A DNA stretch of 64,000 bases from Yoonia sp. (GCA_029252195.1 JAQXBV010000028.1:16056-80055), one strand, 5' to 3'. Shown: positions 8,964 to 18,094, numbered from the stretch's first letter. Program-made: numbers and translations. Notes: generated by a model not told the origin, from the sequence alone.

Positions 8964-9029
8964 GGCTTCCCCTGATCCAGATCAATGATTAAACGGAGGG
9001 CGGCCCCTATCAGGGTCGCCGATGGAATT

Positions 9030-9878
9030 ATGACAGAGCAAAAACCAGTGAATATCGAAACCGCCGCCAAAGTACCCGCCCTGCCCGATGCGCAGACCGT
9101 GACCGCCGTGTCCCATTACACCAACACCCTGTTCAGCTTTCGGGTGACACGTCCTGCGTCGTTGCGGTTTCGTTCGGGCGAGTTTGTCATGATCGGCCTG
9201 ATGGGCGACCCTGACCCCAAAACAGGCAAACAGCGCCCCCTGCTGCGTGCCTATTCCATTGCATCTCCGTCGTGGGACGAGGAATTGGAATTCTACTCGA
9301 TCAAGGTCCAAGACGGCCCGCTGACGTCGAAATTGCAACACCTCAAGGTCGGCGACGAGATCATTCTTAAGCCAAAGCCCGTTGGCACCCTCGTGCACGA
9401 CGCGCTTTTGCCGGGAAAGCGGCTCTATTTCTTCTCGACGGGCACAGGTTTTGCACCATTCGCGTCCTTGCTGCGCGAGCCCGACACTTACGAGAAATAC
9501 GACGAGGTGATCATCACACATACTTGTCGCGATGTGGCAGATCTGACTTACGGGCGCGACTTGATCGAAAACCTCAAACACGACGAGATGATGATCGAAC
9601 TTTTGGGAGCAGAGAACCTCGCCAAGATCCGCTACTACCCGACCACAACGCGCGAGCAGTCACCCAAGATGGGTCGCATCACGGCACTGATCGAGAACGG
9701 GGAGCTTTTCGCCGATCTCGGCGTGCCTGCGCTCAACCCAGAAACCGACCGTGCCATGGTCTGTGGCAGCCTTGCCTTCAACCTCGACATCAAGGCGTTG
9801 ATGGAGAAAGCGGGCCTGCATGAGGGTGCCAACTCCGAGCCGGGCCAGTTTGTGATCGAGAAAGCTTTCGTCGGTTAA
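9030..9878 (+). CDS. fpr: ferredoxin-NADP+ reductase
   Basis: 282-residue single-domain flavoprotein of the bacterial FNR (subclass I) type, very like Rhodobacter capsulatus FPR. FAD-binding RAYSIASP and the GPLTSKLQHL loop lie in the N-terminal barrel. NADP-binding STGTGFAPFASLLREP and the CGSLAFNLD motif lie in the C-terminal half, and the protein ends with EKAFVG. The ATG at 9030 (MTEQKPVN) is chosen because R. capsulatus FPR starts in the same way. An in-frame ATG at 8985 would add 15 unrelated residues. It probably supplies reduced ferredoxin to the sulfite reductase encoded just upstream. Confidence 0.93.
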   Translation: MTEQKPVNIETAAKVPALPDAQTVTAVSHYTNTLFSFRVTRPASLRFRSGEFVMIGLMGDPDPKTGKQRPLLRAYSIASPSWDEELEFYSIKVQDGPLTSKLQHLKVGDEIILKPKPVGTLVHDALLPGKRLYFFSTGTGFAPFASLLREPDTYEKYDEVIITHTCRDVADLTYGRDLIENLKHDEMMIELLGAENLAKIRYYPTTTREQSPKMGRITALIENGELFADLGVPALNPETDRAMVCGSLAFNLDIKALMEKAGLHEGANSEPGQFVIEKAFVG

Positions 9879-9900
9879 ACGACCGACACCGCAAAGAAAA

Positions 9901-9928
9901 AGGGCCGCGCCAGTGATGACGCGGCCCT
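9901..9928. terminator. bidirectional rho-independent terminator
   Basis: A perfect 9-bp stem (AGGGCCGCG at 9901-9909 with CGCGGCCCT at 9920-9928) and a 10-nt loop, flanked by A-rich sequence on the left and TTTG on the right. It sits between the convergent fpr gene and the alanine-rich protein gene and can serve both. Confidence 0.85.
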
Positions 9929-9952
9929 TTGTTTGTGCAAGGTAGCGCGGGC

Positions 9953-10426
9953 TTACATGCCCAGTGCTTCTTTCAAACGTGTCAGAGTTGCGTCCAGCAA
10001 AGCTGGGTTCTCTTTGACCGCATCGACAGCGCCGGTCAGAACTGTCTTTTGAACAGCAGACAGCTCGGAGTTGTTGATCATCTCAGCAACTTTATCAGCG
10101 TCAAAGCCTTCAGGTGTCAGCAATGCGGCCATGTCTTCAGCGGCTGGTGCCTCTACGGAAGCTTCGGCAGTAGCAGCTTCGGCGGCAGCGGCTTCAGCAG
10201 CAGCAGCTTCAGCAGCAGCGGCAGCTTCGGCAGCGGCGGCTTCAGCGGCAGCAGCTTCGGCAGCAGCAGCTTCAGCGGCGGCAGCTTCCGCAGCAGCGGC
10301 TTCAGCTTCAGCTTCAGCGCCTGTCAGCGCTGCAATCGCCGCCGATGGGCCTTTGCCATTTGCAGCATATTGATACCCGAAAAAGCCGAGAATCGCCGCA
10401 ACGATAAGAATAATGATCGCTCTCAT
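9953..10426 (-). CDS. membrane-anchored alanine/glutamate-repeat protein
   Basis: 157-residue protein of unknown function. Residues 1-20 form one hydrophobic helix. Residues about 37-88 are a low-complexity array of E-A-A-A-A units (five-residue period with occasional phase slips), predicted to be a long continuous helix. Residues about 95-157 form a more ordinary helical domain (LLTPEGFDADKVAEMI, then ENPALLDATLTRLKEALGM). GCA/GCT/GCG/GCC codons are mixed, so this is a real repeat protein and not simple slippage of one codon. It could be a periplasm-spanning or cytoplasmic helical spacer. Convergent with fpr across a shared terminator; divergent from infC. Confidence 0.75.
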   Translation of the reverse strand: MRAIIILIVAAILGFFGYQYAANGKGPSAAIAALTGAEAEAEAAAAEAAAAEAAAAEAAAAEAAAAEAAAAAEAAAAEAAAAEAATAEASVEAPAAEDMAALLTPEGFDADKVAEMINNSELSAVQKTVLTGAVDAVKENPALLDATLTRLKEALGM

Positions 10427-10620
10427 TGGTCATGTCCCTCCAATTTAGTCTCATGACGGCCCCCAGTGAGCCTTGCGGCTCATATGTCAGAACCCTGCAT
10501 CAAGGGGAAGCGGCGTTTTACGGGGAAATTCGCGCCATAATAGACTTTTTTGCGGGTTGTATGCCTCGGCTGTGAAGTTTACCTTAGGCTTCGCACCCTT
10601 AGAACGACAAAAGGATAAAG

Positions 10621-11169
10621 ATCATAGGACGCAGACCTCATAACGCGCCGCCACAGCGCGACACCGGCCCCCGCATCAACGAACGTATTCGCGGGTCAGA
10701 TATCCGCCTGATCGGGGCTGACGGCGAGAACGTAGGCGTGGTCACGCCAGACCGAGCCATGGAAATGGCAGAGGAAGCGGGGCTCGACCTCGTAGAGATT
10801 TCGCCAAATGCGAACCCGCCAGTCTGTAAAATCATGGACTATGGCAAATTCAAATATGAGACTCAGAAGAAAGAGGCTGAGGCTCGTAAGAAACAAAAGA
10901 TCATCGAGATCAAAGAGATCAAGTTCCGCCCCAACACCGATAACAACGACTATGAGGTGAAGATGCGGAGCGTGTTCAAGTTCTTGGAGAACGGCGACAA
11001 GGTGAAGATCACTCTGCGTTTCCGTGGCCGCGAAATGGCACACCAGGAATTGGGACGTGCGCTGCTAGAGCGTGTGGCCGAGGACACCAAAGAGGCCGGC
11101 AAGGTCGAGAACTTCCCGAAAATGGAGGGCCGCCAAATGGTCATGCTGATCGGCACGCTTCCGAAGTAA
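10621..11169 (+). CDS. infC: translation initiation factor IF-3 (non-ATG start)
   Basis: 182-residue IF-3 that controls fidelity of start-codon choice on the 30S subunit. The N domain ([43 protein letters not shown]), lysine-rich linker, and C domain ([31 protein letters not shown]) are all present. There is no ATG, GTG or TTG in a suitable place: the first GTG in frame is at 10738 and would remove about 40 conserved residues. An AAGGA-like site at 10611-10615 sits before ATC (10621) and ATA (10624), so one of these is the initiator, followed by [11 protein letters not shown] rare start codon is the established basis of IF-3 autoregulation in E. coli (AUU). Which of the two codons is used is uncertain. 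Confidence 0.9.
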   Translation: MIGRRPHNAPPQRDTGPRINERIRGSDIRLIGADGENVGVVTPDRAMEMAEEAGLDLVEISPNANPPVCKIMDYGKFKYETQKKEAEARKKQKIIEIKEIKFRPNTDNNDYEVKMRSVFKFLENGDKVKITLRFRGREMAHQELGRALLERVAEDTKEAGKVENFPKMEGRQMVMLIGTLPK

Positions 11170-11189
11170 GCATGACGATGAACGTGAAC

Positions 11190-11215
11190 AAAGGCCCTGC
11201 ATATGCGGGGCCTTT
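11190..11215 (+). terminator. infC terminator hairpin
   Basis: AAAGGCCC (11190-11197) pairs with GGGCCTTT (11208-11215) around a loop containing a small GC-ATAT-GC inner stem. It lies 20 bases after the infC stop. Confidence 0.75.
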
Positions 11216-11238
11216 GTGCATTTGGACGGGTTTACGCT

Positions 11239-11946
11239 TTAAACGCTCACCCCGAACAGATGGCCGACCCCTGCGGTGATTGCCATAGCGGCGGCGCCCC
11301 AAAACAAGACGCGGGCCGTCGCACGCGGCTTTGGTGCACCCCCGACATGGGCGCCCAGCGCGCCCAGACCCGCAAGGCAGATCAGGGTCGAAATCACGAC
11401 CGCTGGAATAATATTGTCGGCTGGCGCCAAAATCGCGGCCGCAAGGGGCAATGCGGCCGCTGCCGTAAACGTCAGGCCCGACGCAAAGGCGGCTTGCAGC
11501 GGATTGGCCGTATGCACCTCTGACAAGCCAAGCTCGTCGCGCACATGTGCGCCCAGCGCATCCTTGACCGTCAGTTCGCGCGCAACCAGCGCCGCCGTCT
11601 CCGCCGAAAGCCCGCGCGCCTCATAGATCGACGCAAGTTCAGCTTCTTCCGCTTCCGGCGTGTCAATCAGCGCCTGCTTTTCGCGGGCGATGTCAGCGCG
11701 CTCGACATCGGATTGTGAACTGACCGAAACATATTCGCCCGCCGCGATCGACATCGCCCCTGCCGCAAGGCCCGCAGCCCCCGCCACCAAGATGGCTGAA
11801 AGGCTGGGGTCAGCGGCCGCAACACCGACGATCAAGGAGGACACCGACACAATCCCGTCGTTCGCCCCCAAAACGGCGGCGCGCAGCCAGCCAGCACGGT
11901 TGATGTAATGAATTTCTTCATGGGCGGATTCGTAAGATTGGCTCAT
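11239..11946 (-). CDS. VIT1/CCC1 family transporter (iron/manganese)
   Basis: 235-residue integral membrane protein of the VIT/CCC1 family. The family signature GANDGIVSVSSLIVGVA is at the start of the first helix and the AGEYVSVSSQSD motif follows helix 2. A cytoplasmic helical loop (about 75-150) rich in acidic residues comes next, then three further helices. Members move Fe2+ or Mn2+ out of the cytosol. The start at 11946 (MSQSYESAHEE) is preferred over the ORF extension to 12048. Its ATG overlaps the stop of the truncated histidine-kinase remnant (ATGA). Confidence 0.9.
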   Translation of the reverse strand: MSQSYESAHEEIHYINRAGWLRAAVLGANDGIVSVSSLIVGVAAADPSLSAILVAGAAGLAAGAMSIAAGEYVSVSSQSDVERADIAREKQALIDTPEAEEAELASIYEARGLSAETAALVARELTVKDALGAHVRDELGLSEVHTANPLQAAFASGLTFTAAAALPLAAAILAPADNIIPAVVISTLICLAGLGALGAHVGGAPKPRATARVLFWGAAAMAITAGVGHLFGVSV

Positions 11947-12300
11947 TGGGGGTTCCGTAATGATTGGGGAAGTGTGTAACCAAGTTGGATCGCCGCGTGA
12001 AAGCCGCGCGCTTGGCCTGCAATGGGTGATGTGAATTTCAACGTGCAAGCAGTCCGCTCGGCGATCTTTTGAACGATTGAGAGGCCAAGACCACTGCCGT
12101 GGCCTGAATGATCGCCCCGCACAAAGCGCCCCGACAAGCCAGTGAGGGTTTCAGGGGGAACAGCGGCACAATCATTTTTGACGTGTAACCAGCCATCTTC
12201 GGTCACGGTCACTTGCACGAGATCATCACTGCCGTGTCGCAACGCGTTTTCGATCAGATTGCGGGCAACAATCGCAATGGCATCTGGCTCCACTTCGGAC
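11943..12300 (-). pseudogene. histidine kinase 3' remnant (ATPase domain only)
   Basis: About 118 residues matching only the C-terminal catalytic domain of an OmpR-partner sensor kinase: N-box VARNLIENALRHG, G1-like DCAAVPPETL, F-box region GRFVRGDH, and the G2 box GSGLGLSIVQKIA. No sensor, HAMP or H-box region exists upstream. Homology ends abruptly near 12300, where the opposite strand becomes the broken start of a flavodoxin-type gene. The first in-frame ATG (12332) lies within that other gene, so no normal start remains. Interpreted as the surviving end of a deleted kinase gene. Confidence 0.75.
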
Positions 12301-13475
12301 AGCACTTGGGGCTTTGCCGCAACGCTCGCCAAAGACCTTCAAGCCGCAGGGCAAGCGGTCCATATGGCCCCACTGTCGGCCTTTGCCCCGCACAGCTATA
12401 CGGCTGCGCAGCGGATCATCGTGATGACCGCAACCTGGGGCGACGGCACCGCGCCGACCACCGCAAACGGCGCTTTGGCCCGCCTTGCTGCGGCAAAGCC
12501 CACAGTGCCGCTTGCGGTGCTCGGGTTCGGCGACCGCAGCTTTCCAGCGTTTTGTGCCTATGCCAAAGACTTTGAGGCCGCCGCCCTCGCAAATTGCTGG
12601 TCGCTTCTGCTGCCCTTGGGCGAAGTTGACCGCCAATCCGATCAGGATTTTGCCCGTTGGGGGCGTGCACTGGGTGCCGCACTCGACTTGCCACTCACAC
12701 TCGCCCACCGCCCCGTGGCGCCGCAATCCCTTCCCATGACACTGGTGTCACGACGCGCATACGGCGAGGCGGTGCAGGCACCTGCCGCGATTTTGCACTT
12801 TGCTGTGCCACAGGCGGGCCTTTGGCAGCGATTGACAGGGCGCGGTTTCGGAAAGTTTCAGGCCGGAGACCTGCTTGGGATCGCGCCTGAGGGGTCAACT
12901 ATTCCGCGCTTTTATTCGCTGGCATCTTGCAGTGCGGACGGCTTTGTCGAAATTGCGATCCGCAAACATCAGGGCGGTTTGTGTTCGGGGCAACTCATTA
13001 ACTTGCAAGTGGGTCAATCCGTGCAAGCCTTTGTGCGCCCCAACCCCGTCTTCAGAGCAGACCGCACCCGCGCGCCGCTTATTCTGATCGGTGCAGGCAC
13101 GGGGATCGGGCCTCTGGCGGGGTTCATCCGCGCGCAGGGCGACCGCCGCCCGTCCACCTCTGGTTCGGCGCGCGCCACCCTGATACGGATCTGTTCTACG
13201 GTGAAGAGTTGGATCAATGGGCCGATGACGGACAGCTTGCTGGACTGCGCACGGCCTTTTCTCGCAGCGGTGAGCGGCATTACGTGCAGGATGCTTTGCG
13301 CCAAGACGCCCAGTCCGTGCAAGACCTCATCGCAAGCGGGGCCAAGATCATGGTCTGTGGCGGGCGCGACATGAGTGACGGGGTGCGCGCGGCCTTGGCT
13401 GACATCCTCTCGCCACTCCGCCTATCCGTCACAAGCCTCAAGTCAGAAGGCCGTTATGTCGAAGATGTCTATTGA
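12301..13475 (+). pseudogene. flavodoxin/ferredoxin-reductase-like (sulfite reductase flavoprotein type) pseudogene
   Basis: The sequence begins inside a flavodoxin domain (STWGFAATLAKDL, then TATWGDGTAP). It continues through an FAD domain (PRFYSLASCSADGFVEIAIRK) and NADP domain (ILIGAGTGIGPLAGFIRAQ) to the C-terminus (CGGRDMSDGVRAAL, then EGRYVEDVY). Two lesions are visible. The gene lacks its start and first flavodoxin strand (junction near 12301). A one-base loss near 13150-13152 shifts the frame: after GFIRAQGDRRP the expected continuation VHLWFGARHPDTDLFYGEELDQW is read only in another frame. Such proteins often carry an N-terminal PepSY membrane part and precede apbE, as here. Confidence 0.85.
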
Positions 13476-14403
13476 TACCAACCAGACGCTGCTAGCAGGG
13501 TCCACGATGGGCACCCGCTGGTCTGTCATAATTGACGGATCCGACGCCCAAGAAACGCCCGCCCTGCAAGCCGCCTTGTAACACGCCGTGCAGGACGTCG
13601 ATACGCAGATGTCGACATGGCCTGATGCCAGCGACCTGATGCGCTTGAATGCGGCACCAGTGGGCGATTGGGTCAACCTGCCCCACCACCTGATCCATGT
13701 GTTGAAAACCGGCCTTGCCCTGAGCGAGGCGACACAGGGGGCCTTTGAAATGAACGTCGGTAGTGCCGTGCGGGCCTGGGGCTTTGGCGAGGGAGACATC
13801 GACCTGACGGCCATCCGCGCAGCAAGCAGCGCAAGCCGCATTTGCGCAACCGACGGGCTGACGCTGGACGAGGACAATTTGCGCGCCAAAAAGACCGCCC
13901 CGCTCGCGCTAGACCACTCGGGGATCGCGAAAGGCTACGGTGTTGACAGGCTCGCGGCGATTGCGGGCGGTTTCGGGATCAGCCACGCGCTTTGCGCCAT
14001 TGATGGCGAGGTCCGGGCTGTTGGCACACAAGCGAACGGCGCCCCATGGGCCGTCGCGATCGAGACACCCGATGCGCCTGATCGCGCGCCCCTTTCGGTG
14101 ACCACTCTGGAAGATTGCGCGATTGCCACATCGGGGGACTACAGGCACTTCGTCGAGGTCAAAGGCCATAGGCTCAGTCATACCATCGACCCGCGCCGCG
14201 GCGCACCGCTTGTGACCGCCCCCGCATCCGTCACTGTCATCTTGAAGTCCTGCGAGCAGGCAGATGCCATGGCTACAGCCCTCATGGTGATGGGACAGGA
14301 CGCAGGGTTGTCTTTTGCCCGCGCCAACGGAATTAGCGCCCTGTTTGTGATGCGCGAGGGCCAAGGTTTTCAATCCTTCGGCTCAGGCGTCTTCGTGGCA
14401 TAA
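13456..14403 (+). pseudogene. apbE: FAD:protein FMN transferase (ApbE) with internal stop codon
   Basis: ApbE-family coding frame that would flavinylate target proteins. It starts at ATG 13456 or 13465, overlapping the end of the flavoprotein gene. The N-terminal GSTMGTRWSV motif is followed by an in-frame TAA at 13579-13581, in a position reading ALQAAL-stop-HAVQDVD. The same frame then continues intact to 14403, with MSTWPDASDLMRLN, DHSGIAKGYGVDRLA, and SGDYRHFVEVKGHRLSHTIDPRRG. A single CAA-to-TAA change would explain the stop. Restart at GTG 13588 would lose the N-terminal FAD-binding strand, so the product is probably inactive. Confidence 0.85.
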
Positions 14404-14625
14404 GCTTGTCGGGCCGCACTAAACAACCACCATCAGGGCGCGGCGCCGACCCAAGCCTGTAAAAGCCGCATTCGTCTGCGCAGCAAGCCTGTTGCCTTCG
14501 ATACAGATGATCCGCAGGTCTGGCGCGCGCCGCGCAGATGCAAGTCGAAAGCCTCGCGCTCTGTTTCAAGCTGTCACGCAGCGGCGTGGCAAACTTGCCC
14601 CCCCGATGGCGAGAAGTACTGTCAT
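14404..14625 (-). pseudogene. MobA/MocA-like nucleotidyltransferase remnant
   Basis: On the minus strand an ATG at 14625 overlaps the xdhC stop (TGATG) and reads [15 protein letters not shown], resembling the LLLAAGxSxRM start of NTP-transferase proteins that follow xdhC. The frame then changes: GKFATPLRDSLKQSARL comes in one frame, and DLRIICIEGN...RRRALMVVV in another, matching the region before the LADMP motif. The frame then stops, and the remaining two-thirds of the gene is missing where the apbE end begins. Multiple frameshifts and a 3' truncation mark a dead gene. The identification rests on short matches plus gene order. Confidence 0.5.
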
Positions 14626-15587
14626 CAAGGCATTCTTCGCAGATCACCACGCAGCACCTGTGTGACTTGCGCCATGATACTCACTGCGATTTCCGCAGGA
14701 TGCCGCCCCCCTAGCGGCAGGCCAACCGGACCATGCACGCGCCTGATCTGGTCGGCCTCAAATCCGGCCGCCGCAAGGCGCTCAACACGCTTGGCATGGG
14801 TCCGCACAGAGCCCAGCGCACCGATATAGAACACATCCGACCGCAGGGCCGCCATGAGCGCGGGATCATCTATCTTTGGGTCATGGCTCAGCGCCACCAC
14901 GCAGGTCCGCGCATCAAGCGCAATCTCGTCCAGTGCCTCATCGGGCCAGTCCTGCCTCATCTGGGTATCAGGAAACCGCGCCGCGCTGGCAAAGCCGCTG
15001 CGCGGATCAACCACGATGGGCAGGTAACTGCAGTCACGCGCTATCCGCACCAAAGGCTGCGAGATATGCACCGCCCCCACGATAACCATGCGCAGGCTGG
15101 GGTTCCGAACTGCCACAAAGGTCCGCCCGTCCGCCTCGACACCAGAGCGGTCATCCCTGAACCTTTCGGGGTAATCCGCCACGCCCGCCAAATGCCGCGC
15201 CGCACCCGTGAGGTCCGCGACATAGGCAACAGGCGCGCGCGACGCCTGTGCGGCATTCATCGCGCGCAGCATCGCGATAGGGATCACTTCCACCAAAACA
15301 CGGATACGCCCGCCGCAAGCCAGCCCCACGGCAAAGGCGTCATCGTCGCTCACGCCGTAATCAAGCAACCGCGCCTCGCCTGTCGCGATCACCTCCATGG
15401 CCGCGACCACGACGGCCGCTTCGACACAGCCGCCCGAAACAGAGCCTTCCATCTCGCCCTGCGCGTCAATGACCATCTGGCTGCCGACAGGGCGCGGCGC
15501 TGATCCCCATGTCTCGACAACTGTGGCGATGGCCAACTTGAGGCCCGCCTCATGCCACGCCAGCGCAATCTCAAGCGCGTCTCTCAT
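14625..15587 (-). CDS. XdhC/CoxI family protein
   Basis: 320-residue XdhC/CoxI protein, a factor for inserting or sulfurating molybdenum cofactor in xanthine dehydrogenase or CO-dehydrogenase-type enzymes. It has the N-terminal XdhC domain ([27 protein letters not shown]) and a C-terminal Rossmann-like domain ([50 protein letters not shown]). The ATG at 15587 gives the standard MRDALEIAL start. No molybdenum hydroxylase genes lie nearby and the usual downstream nucleotidyltransferase is degraded, so its present client is unclear. Confidence 0.9.
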   Translation of the reverse strand: MRDALEIALAWHEAGLKLAIATVVETWGSAPRPVGSQMVIDAQGEMEGSVSGGCVEAAVVVAAMEVIATGEARLLDYGVSDDDAFAVGLACGGRIRVLVEVIPIAMLRAMNAAQASRAPVAYVADLTGAARHLAGVADYPERFRDDRSGVEADGRTFVAVRNPSLRMVIVGAVHISQPLVRIARDCSYLPIVVDPRSGFASAARFPDTQMRQDWPDEALDEIALDARTCVVALSHDPKIDDPALMAALRSDVFYIGALGSVRTHAKRVERLAAAGFEADQIRRVHGPVGLPLGGRHPAEIAVSIMAQVTQVLRGDLRRMP

Positions 15588-15792
15588 GTCGCTACGATCT
15601 CCGTGTGAAAGCCAGTGCTCTATTCCTCCAGCGCAGCGCAAATCGCGAATGTTCCCGTGCTGCCCCCTTTGCCATTACCTACAGGAGCCCCGCGACAATG
15701 CCGACCCTAAACTTGCACATGTTAGCGCACACAAGACATTGCCCCTGCACTTCGCCGCGCCTAACGTATGCGCAAATACAAAGGATATCGCT

Positions 15793-17013
15793 ATGAGCAA
15801 CGCATCACATGACACCAAGGGCTTCGGCCCTGACCTGAACGCTTTTGATTGGAAAGACCCGTTCCGCCTTGAGGACCAGCTGTCTGAAGACGAGCGCATG
15901 CTGCGGGATGCAGCCAATACCTATGCCCAAAGCGAACTGCAGCCGGGGGTGACACGCGCCTACCGCGACGAGGTCACTGCGCCCGAAATTTTCAAAAGCA
16001 TGGGCGATGCGGGGCTGTTGGGGCTGACGATCCCAGAGGAATACGGCGGGCTTGGCACGACATATGTGACCTACGGGCTGGTTGCCCGCGAGATCGAGCG
16101 GGTGGATTCGGGCTATCGGTCGATGATGTCGGTGCAATCCTCCTTGGTGATGTATCCGATCCACGCCTACGGCTCGGAAGAACAGCGCAAGAAATACCTG
16201 CCCGGTCTTGCTGCGGGCACGCTGATCGGCTGCTTTGGCCTGACAGAGCCTGACGCGGGCTCCGATCCGGGCGGGATGAAAACCGTGGCCAAGAAAACCG
16301 CGACAGGTTACCGCCTTTCTGGCTCCAAGATGTGGATCTCCAACGCGCCGATTGCCGACGTTTTTGTCGTCTGGGCCAAATCCGAAGCCCACGGCGGCAA
16401 AATTCGCGGCTTTATCCTTGAGAAAGGCATGACAGGCCTGTCTGCACCAAAAATCGGCGGCAAGCTGTCCCTGCGCGCCTCCATCACAGGCGAGATTGTG
16501 ATGAAGGATGTCGAGGTCTCCGAGGATGCCCTACTCCCCAACGTCGAAGGCCTCAAAGGGCCGTTCGGCTGCCTGAACCGCGCGCGCTATGGCATCTCAT
16601 GGGGGGTGATGGGCGCGGCAGAGGCGTGCTGGCACGCGGCCCTGCAATACGGGCTGGACCGCAAGCAATTCGGCAAACCGCTGGCGCAAACCCAGTTGTT
16701 CCAAAAGAAACTCGCAGATATGCAAACCGAAATCACGCTGGGGCTGCAAGGCTCGCTGCAAGTTGGGCGGCTGATGGACGCTGGCAAAGCTGCGCCCGAA
16801 ATGATCTCGATGATGAAGCGCAACAACTGCGGCAAGGCACTCGATGTGGCGCGGATGTCGCGCGATATGCACGGTGGCAACGGGATTTCCGAGGATTTCC
16901 AGATTATGCGGCATATGGTAAACCTTGAAACCGTGAACACCTATGAGGGCACCCATGATGTGCACGCCCTGATCCTCGGGCGCGCCCAAACGGGTCTGCA
17001 AGCTTTCTTCTGA
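15793..17013 (+). CDS. gcdH: glutaryl-CoA dehydrogenase
   Basis: 406-residue FAD acyl-CoA dehydrogenase of the glutaryl-CoA type, which oxidises and decarboxylates glutaryl-CoA to crotonyl-CoA in lysine/tryptophan degradation. It has the N-terminal [13 protein letters not shown] typical of GcdH, the substrate region [28 protein letters not shown], and the catalytic glutamate E385 in [20 protein letters not shown]. An AAGGA site precedes the ATG at 15793. It is monocistronic. The 205 bp upstream holds no gene and presumably contains its promoter. Confidence 0.93.
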   Translation: MSNASHDTKGFGPDLNAFDWKDPFRLEDQLSEDERMLRDAANTYAQSELQPGVTRAYRDEVTAPEIFKSMGDAGLLGLTIPEEYGGLGTTYVTYGLVAREIERVDSGYRSMMSVQSSLVMYPIHAYGSEEQRKKYLPGLAAGTLIGCFGLTEPDAGSDPGGMKTVAKKTATGYRLSGSKMWISNAPIADVFVVWAKSEAHGGKIRGFILEKGMTGLSAPKIGGKLSLRASITGEIVMKDVEVSEDALLPNVEGLKGPFGCLNRARYGISWGVMGAAEACWHAALQYGLDRKQFGKPLAQTQLFQKKLADMQTEITLGLQGSLQVGRLMDAGKAAPEMISMMKRNNCGKALDVARMSRDMHGGNGISEDFQIMRHMVNLETVNTYEGTHDVHALILGRAQTGLQAFF

Positions 17014-17118
17014 CGTGCAATTTCCTCAAAACGGGCGGGCCATTTACCCATTTTTGACACAATGGCCTGTCAGTTAAACTCAAAGAGTAACCGGCATTTA
17101 CCGGATCGGAGAACAGTG

Positions 17119-18078
17119 ATGAAAGATATGCGCCTGAGTTTTGAGGCTGAAATGACGGGGCTTGAGCCGGACGACTGGCTTGCCCGTCTGGAAGAGATTG
17201 CCGATGATCTGGGCTATTTTGAACCTTTGGGTAAAGGCCACTGCGCGGCATTTCTGGACGCGGGAACAAACTTGCTCGTGACATTCGAGAGCATCGAGCC
17301 GATTCAAAAGTTCAACGAGGCGGCAGAGCCGCGCGGCTTTCACTACGCCAAACACGAAGGCTGGTCGCACCTCGCGATCATCAGCGAAGGTGATAGCTGG
17401 TATCGCGACCCTGCAATCTACCGCTATTTCGACCGCCTGATCGACGACGGCTTTTTCGAAGATTTCGACAATGTGCTCTTTCACGGGGTGCATGGCGGTG
17501 GTTACGCCGCCGCGGCCTATAGTGTCGCAGCCCCCGGATGCACGGTGCTCGCGATCCGGCCTCAAGCCACACTTGATCCGCGCATTGCCGGCTGGGACAC
17601 CCGCTACACCGCCCAGCGCCGTCTAAACTTTACCGACCGCTACGGCTACGCGCCTGATATGATCGACGCGGTCAACCACGCCTATATCGCCTTCGATCCG
17701 CTGCAACGCTTTGACGCGATCCATGCGGCGATGTTTACGCGGGCGAATGTGACGCCACTGCGGTGCACAGGTTTGGGTAATCGGCCCGACGCCGCACTTA
17801 ATGCGATGGGCGTGCATCACGACCTGATCGTGCATGCGATGGACAAATCACTGACCGAAGAAGAATTCTATGATGCGATGCGCGCTCGCCGTGAATACGG
17901 CCCCTATTTGCGCACGCTTTACGCACAGATGATCAAAACCGGCCATCCTGTCATGGCCGCGAATGTCTGCGCTTATGTGCTGCGCCGCGAGGATGATGTG
18001 TTCTTTGCTAAAAAGCTCCAAGAGCTTAAGAACGAAGGTCATGCCCCCAGCAAACCTCTGAAACATTCAGCAGCCTGA
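17119..18078 (+). CDS. conserved protein with alpha/beta-hydrolase-like core, unknown function
   Basis: 319-residue soluble protein resembling a family I know only from Rhodobacteraceae. The central stretch FHGVHGGGYAAAAYS (about 121-135) looks like a strand-turn-helix nucleophile elbow of an alpha/beta hydrolase, but the usual serine position is H125. It is followed by VLAIRPQATLDPRIA and RLNFTDRYGYAPDMI. Another candidate histidine lies in the MGVHHDLIVHAM stretch. It may be a non-catalytic or unusual hydrolase-fold protein. ATG 17119 is chosen over an upstream ATG at 17062 because of the GGAGA site just before it. It ends at a strong terminator. Confidence 0.7.
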   Translation: MKDMRLSFEAEMTGLEPDDWLARLEEIADDLGYFEPLGKGHCAAFLDAGTNLLVTFESIEPIQKFNEAAEPRGFHYAKHEGWSHLAIISEGDSWYRDPAIYRYFDRLIDDGFFEDFDNVLFHGVHGGGYAAAAYSVAAPGCTVLAIRPQATLDPRIAGWDTRYTAQRRLNFTDRYGYAPDMIDAVNHAYIAFDPLQRFDAIHAAMFTRANVTPLRCTGLGNRPDAALNAMGVHHDLIVHAMDKSLTEEEFYDAMRARREYGPYLRTLYAQMIKTGHPVMAANVCAYVLRREDDVFFAKKLQELKNEGHAPSKPLKHSAA

Positions 18079-18094
18079 CATAACTGACAACACG

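Noticed and set aside
10163..10318. Trinucleotide-like repeats suggesting a microsatellite or CRISPR-like array
   Set aside because: The period is five codons within a coding frame. There are no spacers, so it is a protein repeat and not an array.
10071..10373. Plus-strand alanine/serine-repeat frame opposite the Ala/Glu-repeat gene
   Set aside because: It is a mirror of the repeated codons. The minus-strand frame has a membrane helix and a sensible C-terminal domain, so that one is real.
14333..14650. 105-codon minus-strand ORF after xdhC
   Set aside because: The frame overlaps the apbE end, and its composition is irregular. Only part of it matches the nucleotidyltransferase remnant, so it is not an intact gene.
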